Source: Sphingobacteriales bacterium 46-32
Lineage (GTDB): Bacteria > Bacteroidota > Bacteroidia > Chitinophagales > Chitinophagaceae
DNA length: 64,000 bases
Direction of reading: 5' to 3'
Assembly (NCBI GenBank): GCA_001898485.1
Contig: MKTY01000027.1
Span: forward strand, 310,001 to 374,000
Below are positions 34,244 through 42,760 of the stretch, one piece after another (the first letter of the stretch is position 1; each line of letters begins with the position of its first letter). Under the pieces are notes generated by a model. It was not told the origin of the DNA and searched no databases. It saw nothing but the letters and a program-made list of their open reading frames with translations. The translations under genes were made by a program, and so were the position numbers.

Positions 34244-35836
34244 TCAGAATCCCCTTGCATTATTACCACGCGGAGCGGGCAGTTCTTTGCGGGGGAGTTT
34301 TTCGTCGCGCATGGCCGCATTGTATACAAATGTGGCTACAATCACGGAGATCTGCTGAAGATCTTCAGGGATCAGGTGATCGTACGAGTCCATATTGGTA
34401 TGGTGTGTACGGGTATTGTATTCAATGGGGTCCTGAATAAACTGGAAGCCAGGCAGGCCTACCGCATCAAATGACTGGTGATCGGTACCACCTGTATTGG
34501 AGATCGTCACGGTTTTGGCACCCATGTCGTGGAATGGAGTGAGCCATTGTGCGAAGATGTCTTTCACTTTTTCATTACCCTGCAGGTAGATACCACGGAT
34601 TTTGCCGGTACCATTATCAATATTAAAATATGAAGAGAGTTTGCTGTGCTCTGGTTTCAGTTCCATATTGGCGGGGTCTGCAAAATGATTTTTTACATAC
34701 CCACGTGAACCGAGCAGGCCCTGCTCTTCACCACCCCAAAGGGCGATGCGAATGGTGCGGCGTGGTTTTACACCAAGTGTATTGAGAATACGTACGGCTT
34801 CCATCATCACGGCGCAACCGGCTGCGTTGTCGGTAGCTCCGGTAGCAGACTGCCAGCTATCGAGGTGACCGCCCAGCATTACGATTTCATCTTTAAGTTG
34901 AGGATCGGTGCCTTTTATTTCTGCAATAACGTTGTATCCTTTGGTATCTTTTTCGTTGAATTCTGTCTTAACATCCACGTCCAGTTTAACCGGAACACCT
35001 GATTTAGCCAGGCGGCAGATGCTGAGATAGTCTTCGTAAGTAACCATGATGTCGAGGAAATTCTCAGGAGCTCCTTTGGCATAGCTGCCACCACCCTGTA
35101 CGAAAAGGGTACCATCGTGACCACGGGGGCTGGTGCTGAGCAGCGCAACGGCTCCTTCTGCAAGCGCCATTTCACGCACTTTGTTCAGCAATTGGGCAGG
35201 TCCCTGCATACGCTGAAACTGTTGCTGGCGGGCACGCGCCTGAGCGGTATCTGCCGGACGGTTATTTTGCGGACGGGCTGGTTGCAGAGTGGCCTGTGCC
35301 ATTTTATCCAGCTCTTCGTCTGTGTAACGTACCGCATCAGCTTTGAAAGTCTGACGCAGGGTGTCGTTGCGATACATCACAACTACTTTACCCTTGAACT
35401 TTCCTTTATAAGCAGCCAGGGCTACAGAGTCCTGTGCGTCGATCAGCAATACATCGGCATGCTGAAGACCTTTGGTGCCTTTGGTCCAGGTTTTAGGGTA
35501 AGCAATCATGGGCTTGTAATAAGGGGCGGTAAGTGCTACATAGCTTTTCTGGAGTTCCCAGCCTTTGCCGAATTCTCCCCAGGGTTCGAGGGCTGCATTG
35601 CTGAGACCCCATTTGGTCATTTCAGCTTTGGCCCAGTTGGCCGCTTTCATGTAACCGGGTGAGCCGGCCAGACGCGGTCCATTGGCATCTGTAAGGTAAA
35701 AGGCAATGTCCATGACTTTGGAATTGCGGGTACCTTCTTCTTTAATCCTGTTGATCATGTTAAGGTCCAGTTTCTCCTGGGCCGAAACAAAGCCTGTCAG
35801 CAGTAATAGCAAAAACAGAACGGGCGATTTTCTCAT
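34244..35836 (-). CDS. Secreted M28-family metallopeptidase with PA-type insert
   Basis: An exported aminopeptidase or carboxypeptidase with two zinc ions. Seen: signal peptide (MRKSPVLFLLLLLTGFVSAQ), an N-terminal region with a protease-associated-like insert (about 100-290), then the M28 core: metal ligands in MLGGHLDSW (about 322), GATDNAAG, WGGEEQGLLGS, the Asp of YFNIDNGTG and the His of GGTDHQSFD. The length of 530 residues suits the PA-containing M28 subfamily. Substrate unknown; a role in peptide nutrition is inference. Confidence 0.93.
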   Translation of the reverse strand: MRKSPVLFLLLLLTGFVSAQEKLDLNMINRIKEEGTRNSKVMDIAFYLTDANGPRLAGSPGYMKAANWAKAEMTKWGLSNAALEPWGEFGKGWELQKSYVALTAPYYKPMIAYPKTWTKGTKGLQHADVLLIDAQDSVALAAYKGKFKGKVVVMYRNDTLRQTFKADAVRYTDEELDKMAQATLQPARPQNNRPADTAQARARQQQFQRMQGPAQLLNKVREMALAEGAVALLSTSPRGHDGTLFVQGGGSYAKGAPENFLDIMVTYEDYLSICRLAKSGVPVKLDVDVKTEFNEKDTKGYNVIAEIKGTDPQLKDEIVMLGGHLDSWQSATGATDNAAGCAVMMEAVRILNTLGVKPRRTIRIALWGGEEQGLLGSRGYVKNHFADPANMELKPEHSKLSSYFNIDNGTGKIRGIYLQGNEKVKDIFAQWLTPFHDMGAKTVTISNTGGTDHQSFDAVGLPGFQFIQDPIEYNTRTHHTNMDSYDHLIPEDLQQISVIVATFVYNAAMRDEKLPRKELPAPRGNNARGF

Positions 35837-35887
35837 GTTTGTCGTTTTAGTAGCTGTTGAGTGATGGAATATGTGCCCTTAGACGAA

Positions 35888-35917
35888 ATATGCCCGTGAA
35901 AACCTTCACGGGCATAT
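35888..35917. terminator. Hairpin terminator between DUF3347 and M28 genes
   Basis: A perfect 13 bp stem (35888-35900 with 35905-35917, 4 nt loop). It is 36 bp after the DUF3347 gene stop on the minus strand; the trailing sequence is only weakly T-rich, so termination is moderately supported. Confidence 0.65.
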
Positions 35918-35953
35918 GCACATTTTTTCCACTAAACAGGGAAAAACATATTA

Positions 35954-36595
35954 TTATTTTTTCTGGGTAGTATCGGCAGCAGTGTAGTCGATCGTAGCCT
36001 TGGTTTCCCCGCAGCCCAGCATGCCATCTTTGTAATCGGGATGGTGCAGACCCAGGTAGGGGTTGCGAATTTCGGGGGACTTGCTGAGCCAGTTGGCTGC
36101 TTCATCTTCTCCAAAAGCCATTGGGCACTCCTGCCAGTACAATTTTTCGCGGTCATACCTGACCACAATGATAAGGAGTCGGATATTTTCGGAGATATTC
36201 TGAAAAGCATGACGGCGGGCTTCCAGATTGCCTGTCTGCAGCAATGTTTGTGTAGCGGCCCGGGCATTTTGCAGAGGGTCTGCAGCTGATTGATAAATAC
36301 CGGTTGTATCGGCCTTCAGCTCATCGAGCCGGAGGCTGTCGAGTGCCTGTAGCAGCGTAGTGGCCTTTGCCGTGCTGGAAGCAGTATCCCAGTTGACCAG
36401 GGCCTCAGAAAGACCATAATAGGCTGCCAGCACCTGCTGCACAGAGGTATTAAAGACATCTGAGTGCTTACTAACGGCCATGGGCACAGGTTTGGGGCCT
36501 TTGGGATTGCGCTTACCTCCCCTGAAATATATAAAGTAAATAGAACCGGCGGCTACGATTATTATCAGCAGCAGAATAGCAAAAAACTTCTTCAT
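35954..36595 (-). CDS. DUF3347 domain protein, membrane-anchored
   Basis: A 213-residue protein: an N-terminal membrane anchor (MKKFFAILLLIIIVAAGSIYFIYF), a helical middle part (about 50-145) and the DUF3347 end motif with LYWQECPMAFGEDEAANWLS and NPYLG ... MLGCGE. In related proteins the conserved Cys/Met of this end region occur near copper or heavy-metal efflux adaptors, so metal binding is plausible but inferred. It is divergent from the ABC-F gene, with a -7 box 24 bp upstream. Confidence 0.85.
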   Translation of the reverse strand: MKKFFAILLLIIIVAAGSIYFIYFRGGKRNPKGPKPVPMAVSKHSDVFNTSVQQVLAAYYGLSEALVNWDTASSTAKATTLLQALDSLRLDELKADTTGIYQSAADPLQNARAATQTLLQTGNLEARRHAFQNISENIRLLIIVVRYDREKLYWQECPMAFGEDEAANWLSKSPEIRNPYLGLHHPDYKDGMLGCGETKATIDYTAADTTQKK

Positions 36596-36618
36596 GAGAC
36601 AGGATAATGATGTTTTTT

Positions 36619-36626
36619 CAAAGGTA
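36619..36626 (-). promoter_or_regulatory. -7 promoter box of the DUF3347 gene (TACCTTTG)
   Basis: Exact TAnnTTTG, identical to the rnpB box, 23 bp before the ATG at 36595. It is back-to-back with the ABC-F box 30 bp away. Confidence 0.6.
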
Positions 36627-36655
36627 ATTCAAACTGCTTGCAGTTTATAATTCTT

Positions 36656-36663
36656 TATTTTTG
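36656..36663 (+). promoter_or_regulatory. -7 promoter box of the ABC-F gene (TATTTTTG)
   Basis: Exact TAnnTTTG, 70 bp before the ATG at 36734. No clear -33 element. It supports the start at 36734 rather than the far upstream in-frame ATG at 36638, which lies before the box. Confidence 0.55.
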
Positions 36664-36733
36664 CCAATTATTTCAGTGCCCCCGCAGGGAGCAGACAATT
36701 CATTCAGGAAAACAGATTAATCGATTCTTTTTT

Positions 36734-38695
36734 ATGCTGGCAGGACTACAGGATGTAACATTTGAATTTGGCGCAAGGGTAATTGTGGACGATGCTACCT
36801 GGCATATTCAACCCAATGAGCGTATTGGCCTCATTGGCTACAATGGTACGGGCAAATCAACTTTATTAAAACTACTGGTAGGCCAGTACAGCCCTTCGGC
36901 CGGCACGGTTGAACGCAGCCGTTCTACCTCTATTGGCTATCTGCACCAGGATCTGCTGAGTTTTGATACCGAAGAATCCATTCTGCAGGTAGCACTTGGC
37001 GCTTTTGAGCGTGTGCTGCAACTGGAGCAGGAAATAGAAATCCTCGGCAAAGAGCTGGAAAGAACTGGTGATGAGAAGATATTGCATGAATATTCGGATC
37101 GCCTGCATGAAATGGAAACACTTGGGGGTTATGATATCCACCACCGTACCGAGGAGGTATTGCAGGGACTAGGCTTTTCCAATAGTGATCTGCAACGACC
37201 CTATAAGGAATTCAGCGGTGGCTGGCGGATGCGCGTATTGCTGGCAAAGATGATCCTGCAGCAACCCGATCTGCTGCTGCTCGATGAGCCTACCAACCAC
37301 CTCGATCTGCCATCTATTGAATGGCTGGAAAAATATCTCCAGCATTATAAGGGATCGGTAGTGATCGTGAGCCACGATAAATATTTTCTGAACCGCATGG
37401 TCACCAAGATTGTGGAGTTGTACCAGCAGCGGCTGCATGTTTATAACGGCAACTACGAGTTTTATGAAAAGGAAAAAGCTGTAAGGTTGGATATGCAGCA
37501 AAAAGCATATGAAAACCAGCAGGACTATATCCGCCAGCAGGAACGGTTTGTAGAACGGTTTAAAGCCAAAGCCAGCAAGGCTGCCCAGGCACAAAGTATT
37601 CAGAAAAGACTCGATAAACTGGAACGTATTGAAGAGGCCAACCTGGAGCGTCCCAATATCCGCATCAATTTCAGGGTTGATAAAACGCCGGGTAAGGTAC
37701 TGGTGGAGTTGAAGGATATTGGTAAACATTTCGGACCAAATGTGATTCTCGAACATGCTGCTGCCGAAATCGAGCGGGGTGATAAAATTGCGCTGATCGG
37801 TGCCAACGGAAAGGGAAAGTCTACCCTGCTGCGCATCATTGCCGGTGTGGAGGATTTTGATGGCGAGCGCCGCTGGGGGCACAATGTAGAAGAGAGTTTC
37901 TATGCCCAACACCAGTTCGAAGCACTTAATATCAACAATACTATTATTGATGAAATGAAGGAATGCGGCAGCCAAATGACAGAGCTGGAGCTACGCTCGC
38001 TGCTGGGCTGTTTTCTTTTCAGTGGTGATGATGCCGATAAAAAGATCAGGGTATTGAGTGGTGGTGAAAAAGCACGGGTGGCACTTGCCAAAACCATGGT
38101 AAGCAAGGCCAATTTTCTGATGCTCGATGAGCCTACCAACCACCTCGACATGCATAGTTGTGACCTGCTCATAGATGCACTAAAAAAATATGAAGGCAGC
38201 CTGATACTTGTAAGCCACGATCGTTATTTTATCAGCAAGACTGCCAATAAGATCTGGGAAATTGTGGACCACGAGATCAAGGAATTTAAAGGAGGCTATG
38301 ATGAATGGGTGGCCTGGAAAGAACGTATGGCCAAGCTGGAACAAAAAGATAAAGCTGCCCCGGTAAAAGAGAAGCAACCTGCGCCGGCCCCTGTTGTTGT
38401 GGCACCTGTGCCCGCTCCTGCTGTTTCCAAACCGCAGGGACCTATCAATAAGGAATTAAAGAAGGAGCTTCAGAAGCAACAACGCATTTTTCAGCAACTG
38501 GAAGAAAAGCTGGAACAGGTGAAGCAACAAAAGCGGCAACTGGACGATGCACTGGCCCTGCCCGAGACCTATGCCGACAAAAATAAATTTGTGGAGACAG
38601 AGACCGCACATAAACGTGTATCAGAAGAATTGAAACAACTCGAAAAAGAATATGAGCAGGTATTTGAAAAGCTGATGGAACTCGACAGCAACTGA
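36734..38695 (+). CDS. ABC-F family ATPase (Uup/YdiF-like)
   Basis: A soluble protein with two ABC cassettes; ABC-F proteins act on ribosomes, in resistance or in relieving stalled translation. Seen: first P-loop GYNGTGKST (about residue 38), signature FSGGWRMR and Walker B LLLLDEPTNHLDLPSIEWL; the inter-domain linker (about 225-320); second P-loop GANGKGKST, LSGGEKARVAL and FLMLDEPTNHLDMHS; then a Pro/Ala/Val-rich spacer and a C-terminal coiled coil of about 80 residues, as in Uup. Start taken at 36734 (MLAGLQDVTFEFG), where the ABC fold begins. Confidence 0.94.
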   Translation: MLAGLQDVTFEFGARVIVDDATWHIQPNERIGLIGYNGTGKSTLLKLLVGQYSPSAGTVERSRSTSIGYLHQDLLSFDTEESILQVALGAFERVLQLEQEIEILGKELERTGDEKILHEYSDRLHEMETLGGYDIHHRTEEVLQGLGFSNSDLQRPYKEFSGGWRMRVLLAKMILQQPDLLLLDEPTNHLDLPSIEWLEKYLQHYKGSVVIVSHDKYFLNRMVTKIVELYQQRLHVYNGNYEFYEKEKAVRLDMQQKAYENQQDYIRQQERFVERFKAKASKAAQAQSIQKRLDKLERIEEANLERPNIRINFRVDKTPGKVLVELKDIGKHFGPNVILEHAAAEIERGDKIALIGANGKGKSTLLRIIAGVEDFDGERRWGHNVEESFYAQHQFEALNINNTIIDEMKECGSQMTELELRSLLGCFLFSGDDADKKIRVLSGGEKARVALAKTMVSKANFLMLDEPTNHLDMHSCDLLIDALKKYEGSLILVSHDRYFISKTANKIWEIVDHEIKEFKGGYDEWVAWKERMAKLEQKDKAAPVKEKQPAPAPVVVAPVPAPAVSKPQGPINKELKKELQKQQRIFQQLEEKLEQVKQQKRQLDDALALPETYADKNKFVETETAHKRVSEELKQLEKEYEQVFEKLMELDSN

Positions 38696-38720
38696 ACTGT
38701 TTGCATTCATTCAATATAGT

Positions 38721-39293
38721 ATGAGTAAGGTTGTACTGGAAATAACCATTTCTGCAGACGGTTATATTGCAGGGCCCGGCATCAGTGAAGAATATCCGCT
38801 GGGGCTTAATGGCCCGTTATTGCACGAATGGCTGTTTGACAAACAAACTCCGGCAGATGCTGATCTGCTGCGTCATCTGATGAATAGTACCGGCGCCATC
38901 ATTCTGGGGCATCATACCTATCGTACTGCCATTACAGATGCCTGGGGTGGAGAGACTCCGTTTGCTGCACCGGCGTTTGTAATTTGCCATCAGGAGCCGG
39001 TTATTAAAGCAGCTGGATTTAACTACATCACAACCGGGCTGGCCGATGCCCTGCAGCAGGCCCAAACAACGGCCGGATCAAAAAATGTATGGATCATGGG
39101 TGGCGCCAGTATAGCCCGGCAGTTTTTGGAAAAAAGATGGGTAGATGCATTACATCTGCATATTACGCCTGTTTTGCTGGGTAGTGGTACTCCGTTGTTT
39201 TCGCCCGGATTATTTCCTCATTTGTTATTAGATAAAAAACGCCAGCTGGATACACCGGGAGCTACTCACGTATATTACGACATTGTAAAATAA
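38721..39293 (+). CDS. RibD C-terminal domain (dihydrofolate reductase-like) family protein
   Basis: A 190-residue single-domain reductase-fold protein related to the C-terminal half of RibD and to DHFR. Seen: the N-terminal VLEITISADGYIAGPG, ILGHHTYRTAI, and the nucleotide-binding loop NVWIMGGASIARQFLEKRWVDALHLHITPVLLGSGTPLF. Free-standing members have varied or unknown substrates and no deaminase partner is nearby, so a riboflavin role is not supported. It follows the ABC-F gene by 25 bp and may be cotranscribed. Confidence 0.9.
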   Translation: MSKVVLEITISADGYIAGPGISEEYPLGLNGPLLHEWLFDKQTPADADLLRHLMNSTGAIILGHHTYRTAITDAWGGETPFAAPAFVICHQEPVIKAAGFNYITTGLADALQQAQTTAGSKNVWIMGGASIARQFLEKRWVDALHLHITPVLLGSGTPLFSPGLFPHLLLDKKRQLDTPGATHVYYDIVK

Positions 39294-39403
39294 CTGTACC
39301 CTGCCCGGAATTACCCTTATTGCCCCGTAAAAAGGAGCGCTATTTATTCTTTCCTGCAACAATTACAGCGTATTTTGTGTCTTCATCGGGTATACTGATA
39401 CAC

Positions 39404-41662
39404 ATGACTTCTTTTAGCCGGTCAGCTTGGCGTTTTATTTTTTGTTTCCTTTTTTCCTTATCTGTGATAGGTGGCATGGCCCAATCGCAGGGACATCGCC
39501 CGCGTATTGGCCTTACGCTTAGTGGCGGAGGAGCCAAAGGGTTGGCGCACCTGGGTATCCTGAAGGCCATCGACTCTGCCGGTCTCAAAATCGATTATAT
39601 CAGTGGCACCAGTATGGGGGCGATCATGGGCAGCCTCTATGCGATCGGATACAGTGCAGACAGTCTTATTCATATAGCGCGTGATATTGACTGGGAACGC
39701 CTCTTACGCAACCAGGCCGATCTGCGCAGCCTGTTTATGGAAGAGAAAAGTGAAGCATCCAAATATGTGGTGGAATTGCCCTGGGTCAATCATCGCTTTC
39801 ATCTCTCCACAGGTCTGCTCGAGGGCCAGGAACTCTGGCTGAAATTTTCGGAGCTTTATTTCCCTGTTCATGATAAAAAAGATTTTTCCCAGTTTAGTAT
39901 TCCCTTTCGATGTATCACCACCGATGTGGGCACTGGTGAAGCTGTTGTAATGAAGCAGGGTGAGATCATCACTGCTGTAAGGGCCAGTATGGCCATTCCA
40001 TCTGTGTTTACTGCGGTCGATCTTGACAATCACCGGCTGGTGGATGGTGGTATTGTACGCAATTTTCCGGTGCGGGATGTAAGGGAAATGGGTGCCGATA
40101 TTGTTATTGGCAGTAATGTAGCCACCGGCCTGCTTCCTTCCGATAAAGTGCGGAATGTATTTCAGATTCTGCTGCAGGTTGCCTTTTTCCGGGAAAGTGA
40201 GGATGCGAAAAAAGAAATACCGCTGACGGATATTTATATTCCTTTCAAGCTAGAGGAGTACAATATGGGAAGTTTTTCCGATGCGGAAGCGATTATTGAC
40301 AGGGGAATTACGGAAGGGCGTTTATTATATCCGAGATTCAAGCGGCTTGCCGATTCGCTCAATGCTATATATGGGGTTCAGGAACGACCTTTAAATCGCC
40401 TGCCGCGGGCAGACAGTGTACAGATCAGTTCCTTTGAAGTAAAAGGGCTGGAAAAAACAACTACTGCTTTTTTTATTCATACAATGGATCTGCAATTGCC
40501 CGGCAGGTATACTGCCCGTCAACTGGCAGGTATGGTAAGGCAGGCCTATGGCACCCGTTATTATAAAAGCATTACCTATTCCCTTACCCGTAAAACAGAC
40601 AGCACGTATCATATTTGTTTTACCGCTGCCGAAAATCCATTTACGTTTGCCAAAATCGGTTTACACTATTCCCGTTTCCCGGGCATCGGTCTGATCGGCA
40701 ACTTTACCACACGTAATTTTTTTACCCCAAACTCCCGTAGTCTCGTCAGCATCAACCTGGGTGAGAGTTTCCGGCTGCGTGGTGAACATCTTCAGTATAT
40801 AGGTCGGTTAAAGAATTTTGCTCTCACTCTCAAGACACAGTTTGACCGGTTTGACTTCATCACTTACGAAGCCTTCAAAAAAACCGGTATCTATAAACAG
40901 AATTACTGGGAGATGAATGAGCGCTTTCATTACTCTGCCAATCGCCAGCTTACCATTGGCGTTGGCCATCGTTTCGAATGGCTGAAATACAATCCTACGA
41001 TATCTCCCGATCTGGCATTCAAAGGGCGCAGCCAGTTTTCGACAGTCTATACCTACATCAATCATCACACCCTTGACCGCAGCACTTTTCCCAAACGTGG
41101 TATGCGCATAGAAGCGGAAGCCGGGCGTATTGGCCGCCAGAGCCGTAAAGTAAGCTTTCTGCTCAATGGTGAACCGCTCAATAATCCGGATTCGCTGCAG
41201 GTAGGCAATAAACCATTTTTCTACACTACCCTGGTGGCAGAAGGTTACACACCGCTGACACAAAAAACAGTCGGCTTTCTATATGCACAAAGCGGGATCA
41301 ATTACAATTATGATAACCGTGCTATGAATGAATTTGTGATTGGTGGAATGATACCCTTTTTCAGGCGGCAGGTGGTATTTGCCGGTATGCAGGAAGGGTC
41401 TGTATACAGTACTGGTTATGCAGCCGTTCAGGGAGGTCTGCGCTGGTCTCTTTTCCCCAATGCATATCTTACCGGCAGAGCCAATGTTTTATTCAACAAC
41501 CTGGTCAGTCGCAGCCGCTTCTTTAATGAGCGCGATTTTTATTCAGGTTATGCCCTCACCTTCTCGTACAATTTTGCCCTGGGGCCGCTGGAGCTGAGCC
41601 TTATGTACAGCGATCAGACAGGAAAAGTGCAGACCTTTATCAATCTCGGTATTCCCTTCTGA
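39404..41662 (+). CDS. Patatin-like phospholipase fused to POTRA and outer-membrane barrel (type Vd-like)
   Basis: Seen in order: signal peptide (about 1-28), patatin domain with oxyanion GGGAKGLAHLG, the nucleophile elbow GTSMG near residue 75 and the catalytic DGG motif (VDGGIVRNF) near residue 215; a POTRA-like domain near residues 345-420 (SFEVKGLEKTT ...); and a C-terminal beta-barrel ending in Phe (FINLGIPF), matching surface-antigen/BamA-type barrels. This is the layout of type Vd autotransporters such as PlpD. It predicts a surface-exposed or released lipase. Start taken at 39404 before the signal peptide. Its stop abuts the hutG stop on the other strand with no gap. Confidence 0.9.
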   Translation: MTSFSRSAWRFIFCFLFSLSVIGGMAQSQGHRPRIGLTLSGGGAKGLAHLGILKAIDSAGLKIDYISGTSMGAIMGSLYAIGYSADSLIHIARDIDWERLLRNQADLRSLFMEEKSEASKYVVELPWVNHRFHLSTGLLEGQELWLKFSELYFPVHDKKDFSQFSIPFRCITTDVGTGEAVVMKQGEIITAVRASMAIPSVFTAVDLDNHRLVDGGIVRNFPVRDVREMGADIVIGSNVATGLLPSDKVRNVFQILLQVAFFRESEDAKKEIPLTDIYIPFKLEEYNMGSFSDAEAIIDRGITEGRLLYPRFKRLADSLNAIYGVQERPLNRLPRADSVQISSFEVKGLEKTTTAFFIHTMDLQLPGRYTARQLAGMVRQAYGTRYYKSITYSLTRKTDSTYHICFTAAENPFTFAKIGLHYSRFPGIGLIGNFTTRNFFTPNSRSLVSINLGESFRLRGEHLQYIGRLKNFALTLKTQFDRFDFITYEAFKKTGIYKQNYWEMNERFHYSANRQLTIGVGHRFEWLKYNPTISPDLAFKGRSQFSTVYTYINHHTLDRSTFPKRGMRIEAEAGRIGRQSRKVSFLLNGEPLNNPDSLQVGNKPFFYTTLVAEGYTPLTQKTVGFLYAQSGINYNYDNRAMNEFVIGGMIPFFRRQVVFAGMQEGSVYSTGYAAVQGGLRWSLFPNAYLTGRANVLFNNLVSRSRFFNERDFYSGYALTFSYNFALGPLELSLMYSDQTGKVQTFINLGIPF

Positions 41663-42760
41663 CTAGCCGGGTAGCGCCTTTACAAAATCGCTCACGAGGT
41701 AACTGATCAGTTTACCGCTGGTTGAATCTGTGCGTCCGTCTGAAAGCCTGGTAGCACCTTCACAGATAAAAAGATAAGCAGGTCTTGCGGTGGCGGCCGC
41801 CAGGCTGATATACTGACGGGCCTGGATAGCAGAAATGCCTACGGGCGTCATGGCACTGCTGAGTGTATGTTCGATACTGTCGAGGTCAACATCAATTCCT
41901 GTAAGTGTATCGTCGGTAAAATCAACAGCATGGGCTACAGCCTGGCGAAAATTACGTTTGCCGTGTACAAAGATGTCTTCAAACGTGATGCAGTCAATGA
42001 ACGGGTTATTGACAATATCCATCCATACATTCTGGGGCAGATAATTTTCATGGAGTGCTACGACACAATATTTGTGCAGGTAGCCATCTTCTTCGGCATA
42101 GCGGAATGCGTTGCCACTGTGGCGTCCTTCGGCCGGGCGAAAATCGGCATGTGCATCGAGGTTGATACAGTTAATCTGTGCCAGCGGTATATGTCCGGCT
42201 TTATGCCAGCCTTTTGCACTGCCTTTAATGAGCGGATAGGTGTTGTTGTGGCCGCCACCAATTACAATCGGAATTTTACCAGATGCAGTAATTATTTTGG
42301 CCAGTTGCTCCACTTCTTCATCAATGCGGTTTACAGCATGCCGGTAGGCTTCTATACGTTCTTCTTCGCCACGTGCCGTATGTTCAATGAGGTATTGTAT
42401 ATCGCCAAAGTCGAAATGTCCCAGCAGCAATATTTCCTGGCCATCGAGAAAGTCATTGCTTTGAATATTCAGGAAACTCTGCAGGAAGGGAATCCATAAG
42501 GTATCTGCTCCACCGATGCCGTAATTGCCTTTGGCCCCGATATCTTCGGGTATACCAAATAAAACAAAGCGGGCTGTGGACTGAGCCAGTGCCATATCCA
42601 GGCTGCCATCAGTTAAGACCTGCAGGCGTTCGCCCAGTTTGGTTTCAAAACGACGCAGTCGTACCAGCGACAGAATATCCTGTTTGTTATAGATTTTCAG
42701 GTGCTGCAGGGCAGCTGGCCTGGCCTCCATGGTTGGGGTATCAGCTTCCGATTTTTTCAT
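41663..42760 (-). CDS. hutG: Formimidoylglutamase (arginase/ureohydrolase family)
   Basis: Hydrolyses N-formimidoyl-glutamate to glutamate and formamide, the last step of one branch of histidine degradation. Seen: binuclear Mn ligands in IVIGGGHNNTYPLI (about residue 170), INLDAHADFRPAEGRHSG and TGIDVDLDSIEH. The length of about 365 residues is normal for the Bacteroidota members. Assignment to hutG rather than arginase or agmatinase rests on the hut neighbours. Start taken at the ATG at 42760; it overlaps ftcD by 20 bp, so translation is likely coupled. Confidence 0.85.
   Translation of the reverse strand: MKKSEADTPTMEARPAALQHLKIYNKQDILSLVRLRRFETKLGERLQVLTDGSLDMALAQSTARFVLFGIPEDIGAKGNYGIGGADTLWIPFLQSFLNIQSNDFLDGQEILLLGHFDFGDIQYLIEHTARGEEERIEAYRHAVNRIDEEVEQLAKIITASGKIPIVIGGGHNNTYPLIKGSAKGWHKAGHIPLAQINCINLDAHADFRPAEGRHSGNAFRYAEEDGYLHKYCVVALHENYLPQNVWMDIVNNPFIDCITFEDIFVHGKRNFRQAVAHAVDFTDDTLTGIDVDLDSIEHTLSSAMTPVGISAIQARQYISLAAATARPAYLFICEGATRLSDGRTDSTSGKLISYLVSDFVKALPG

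Noticed and set aside
37169-37975. 268-residue minus-strand frame
   Set aside because: It is antisense to the ABC-F ATPase with both cassettes intact.
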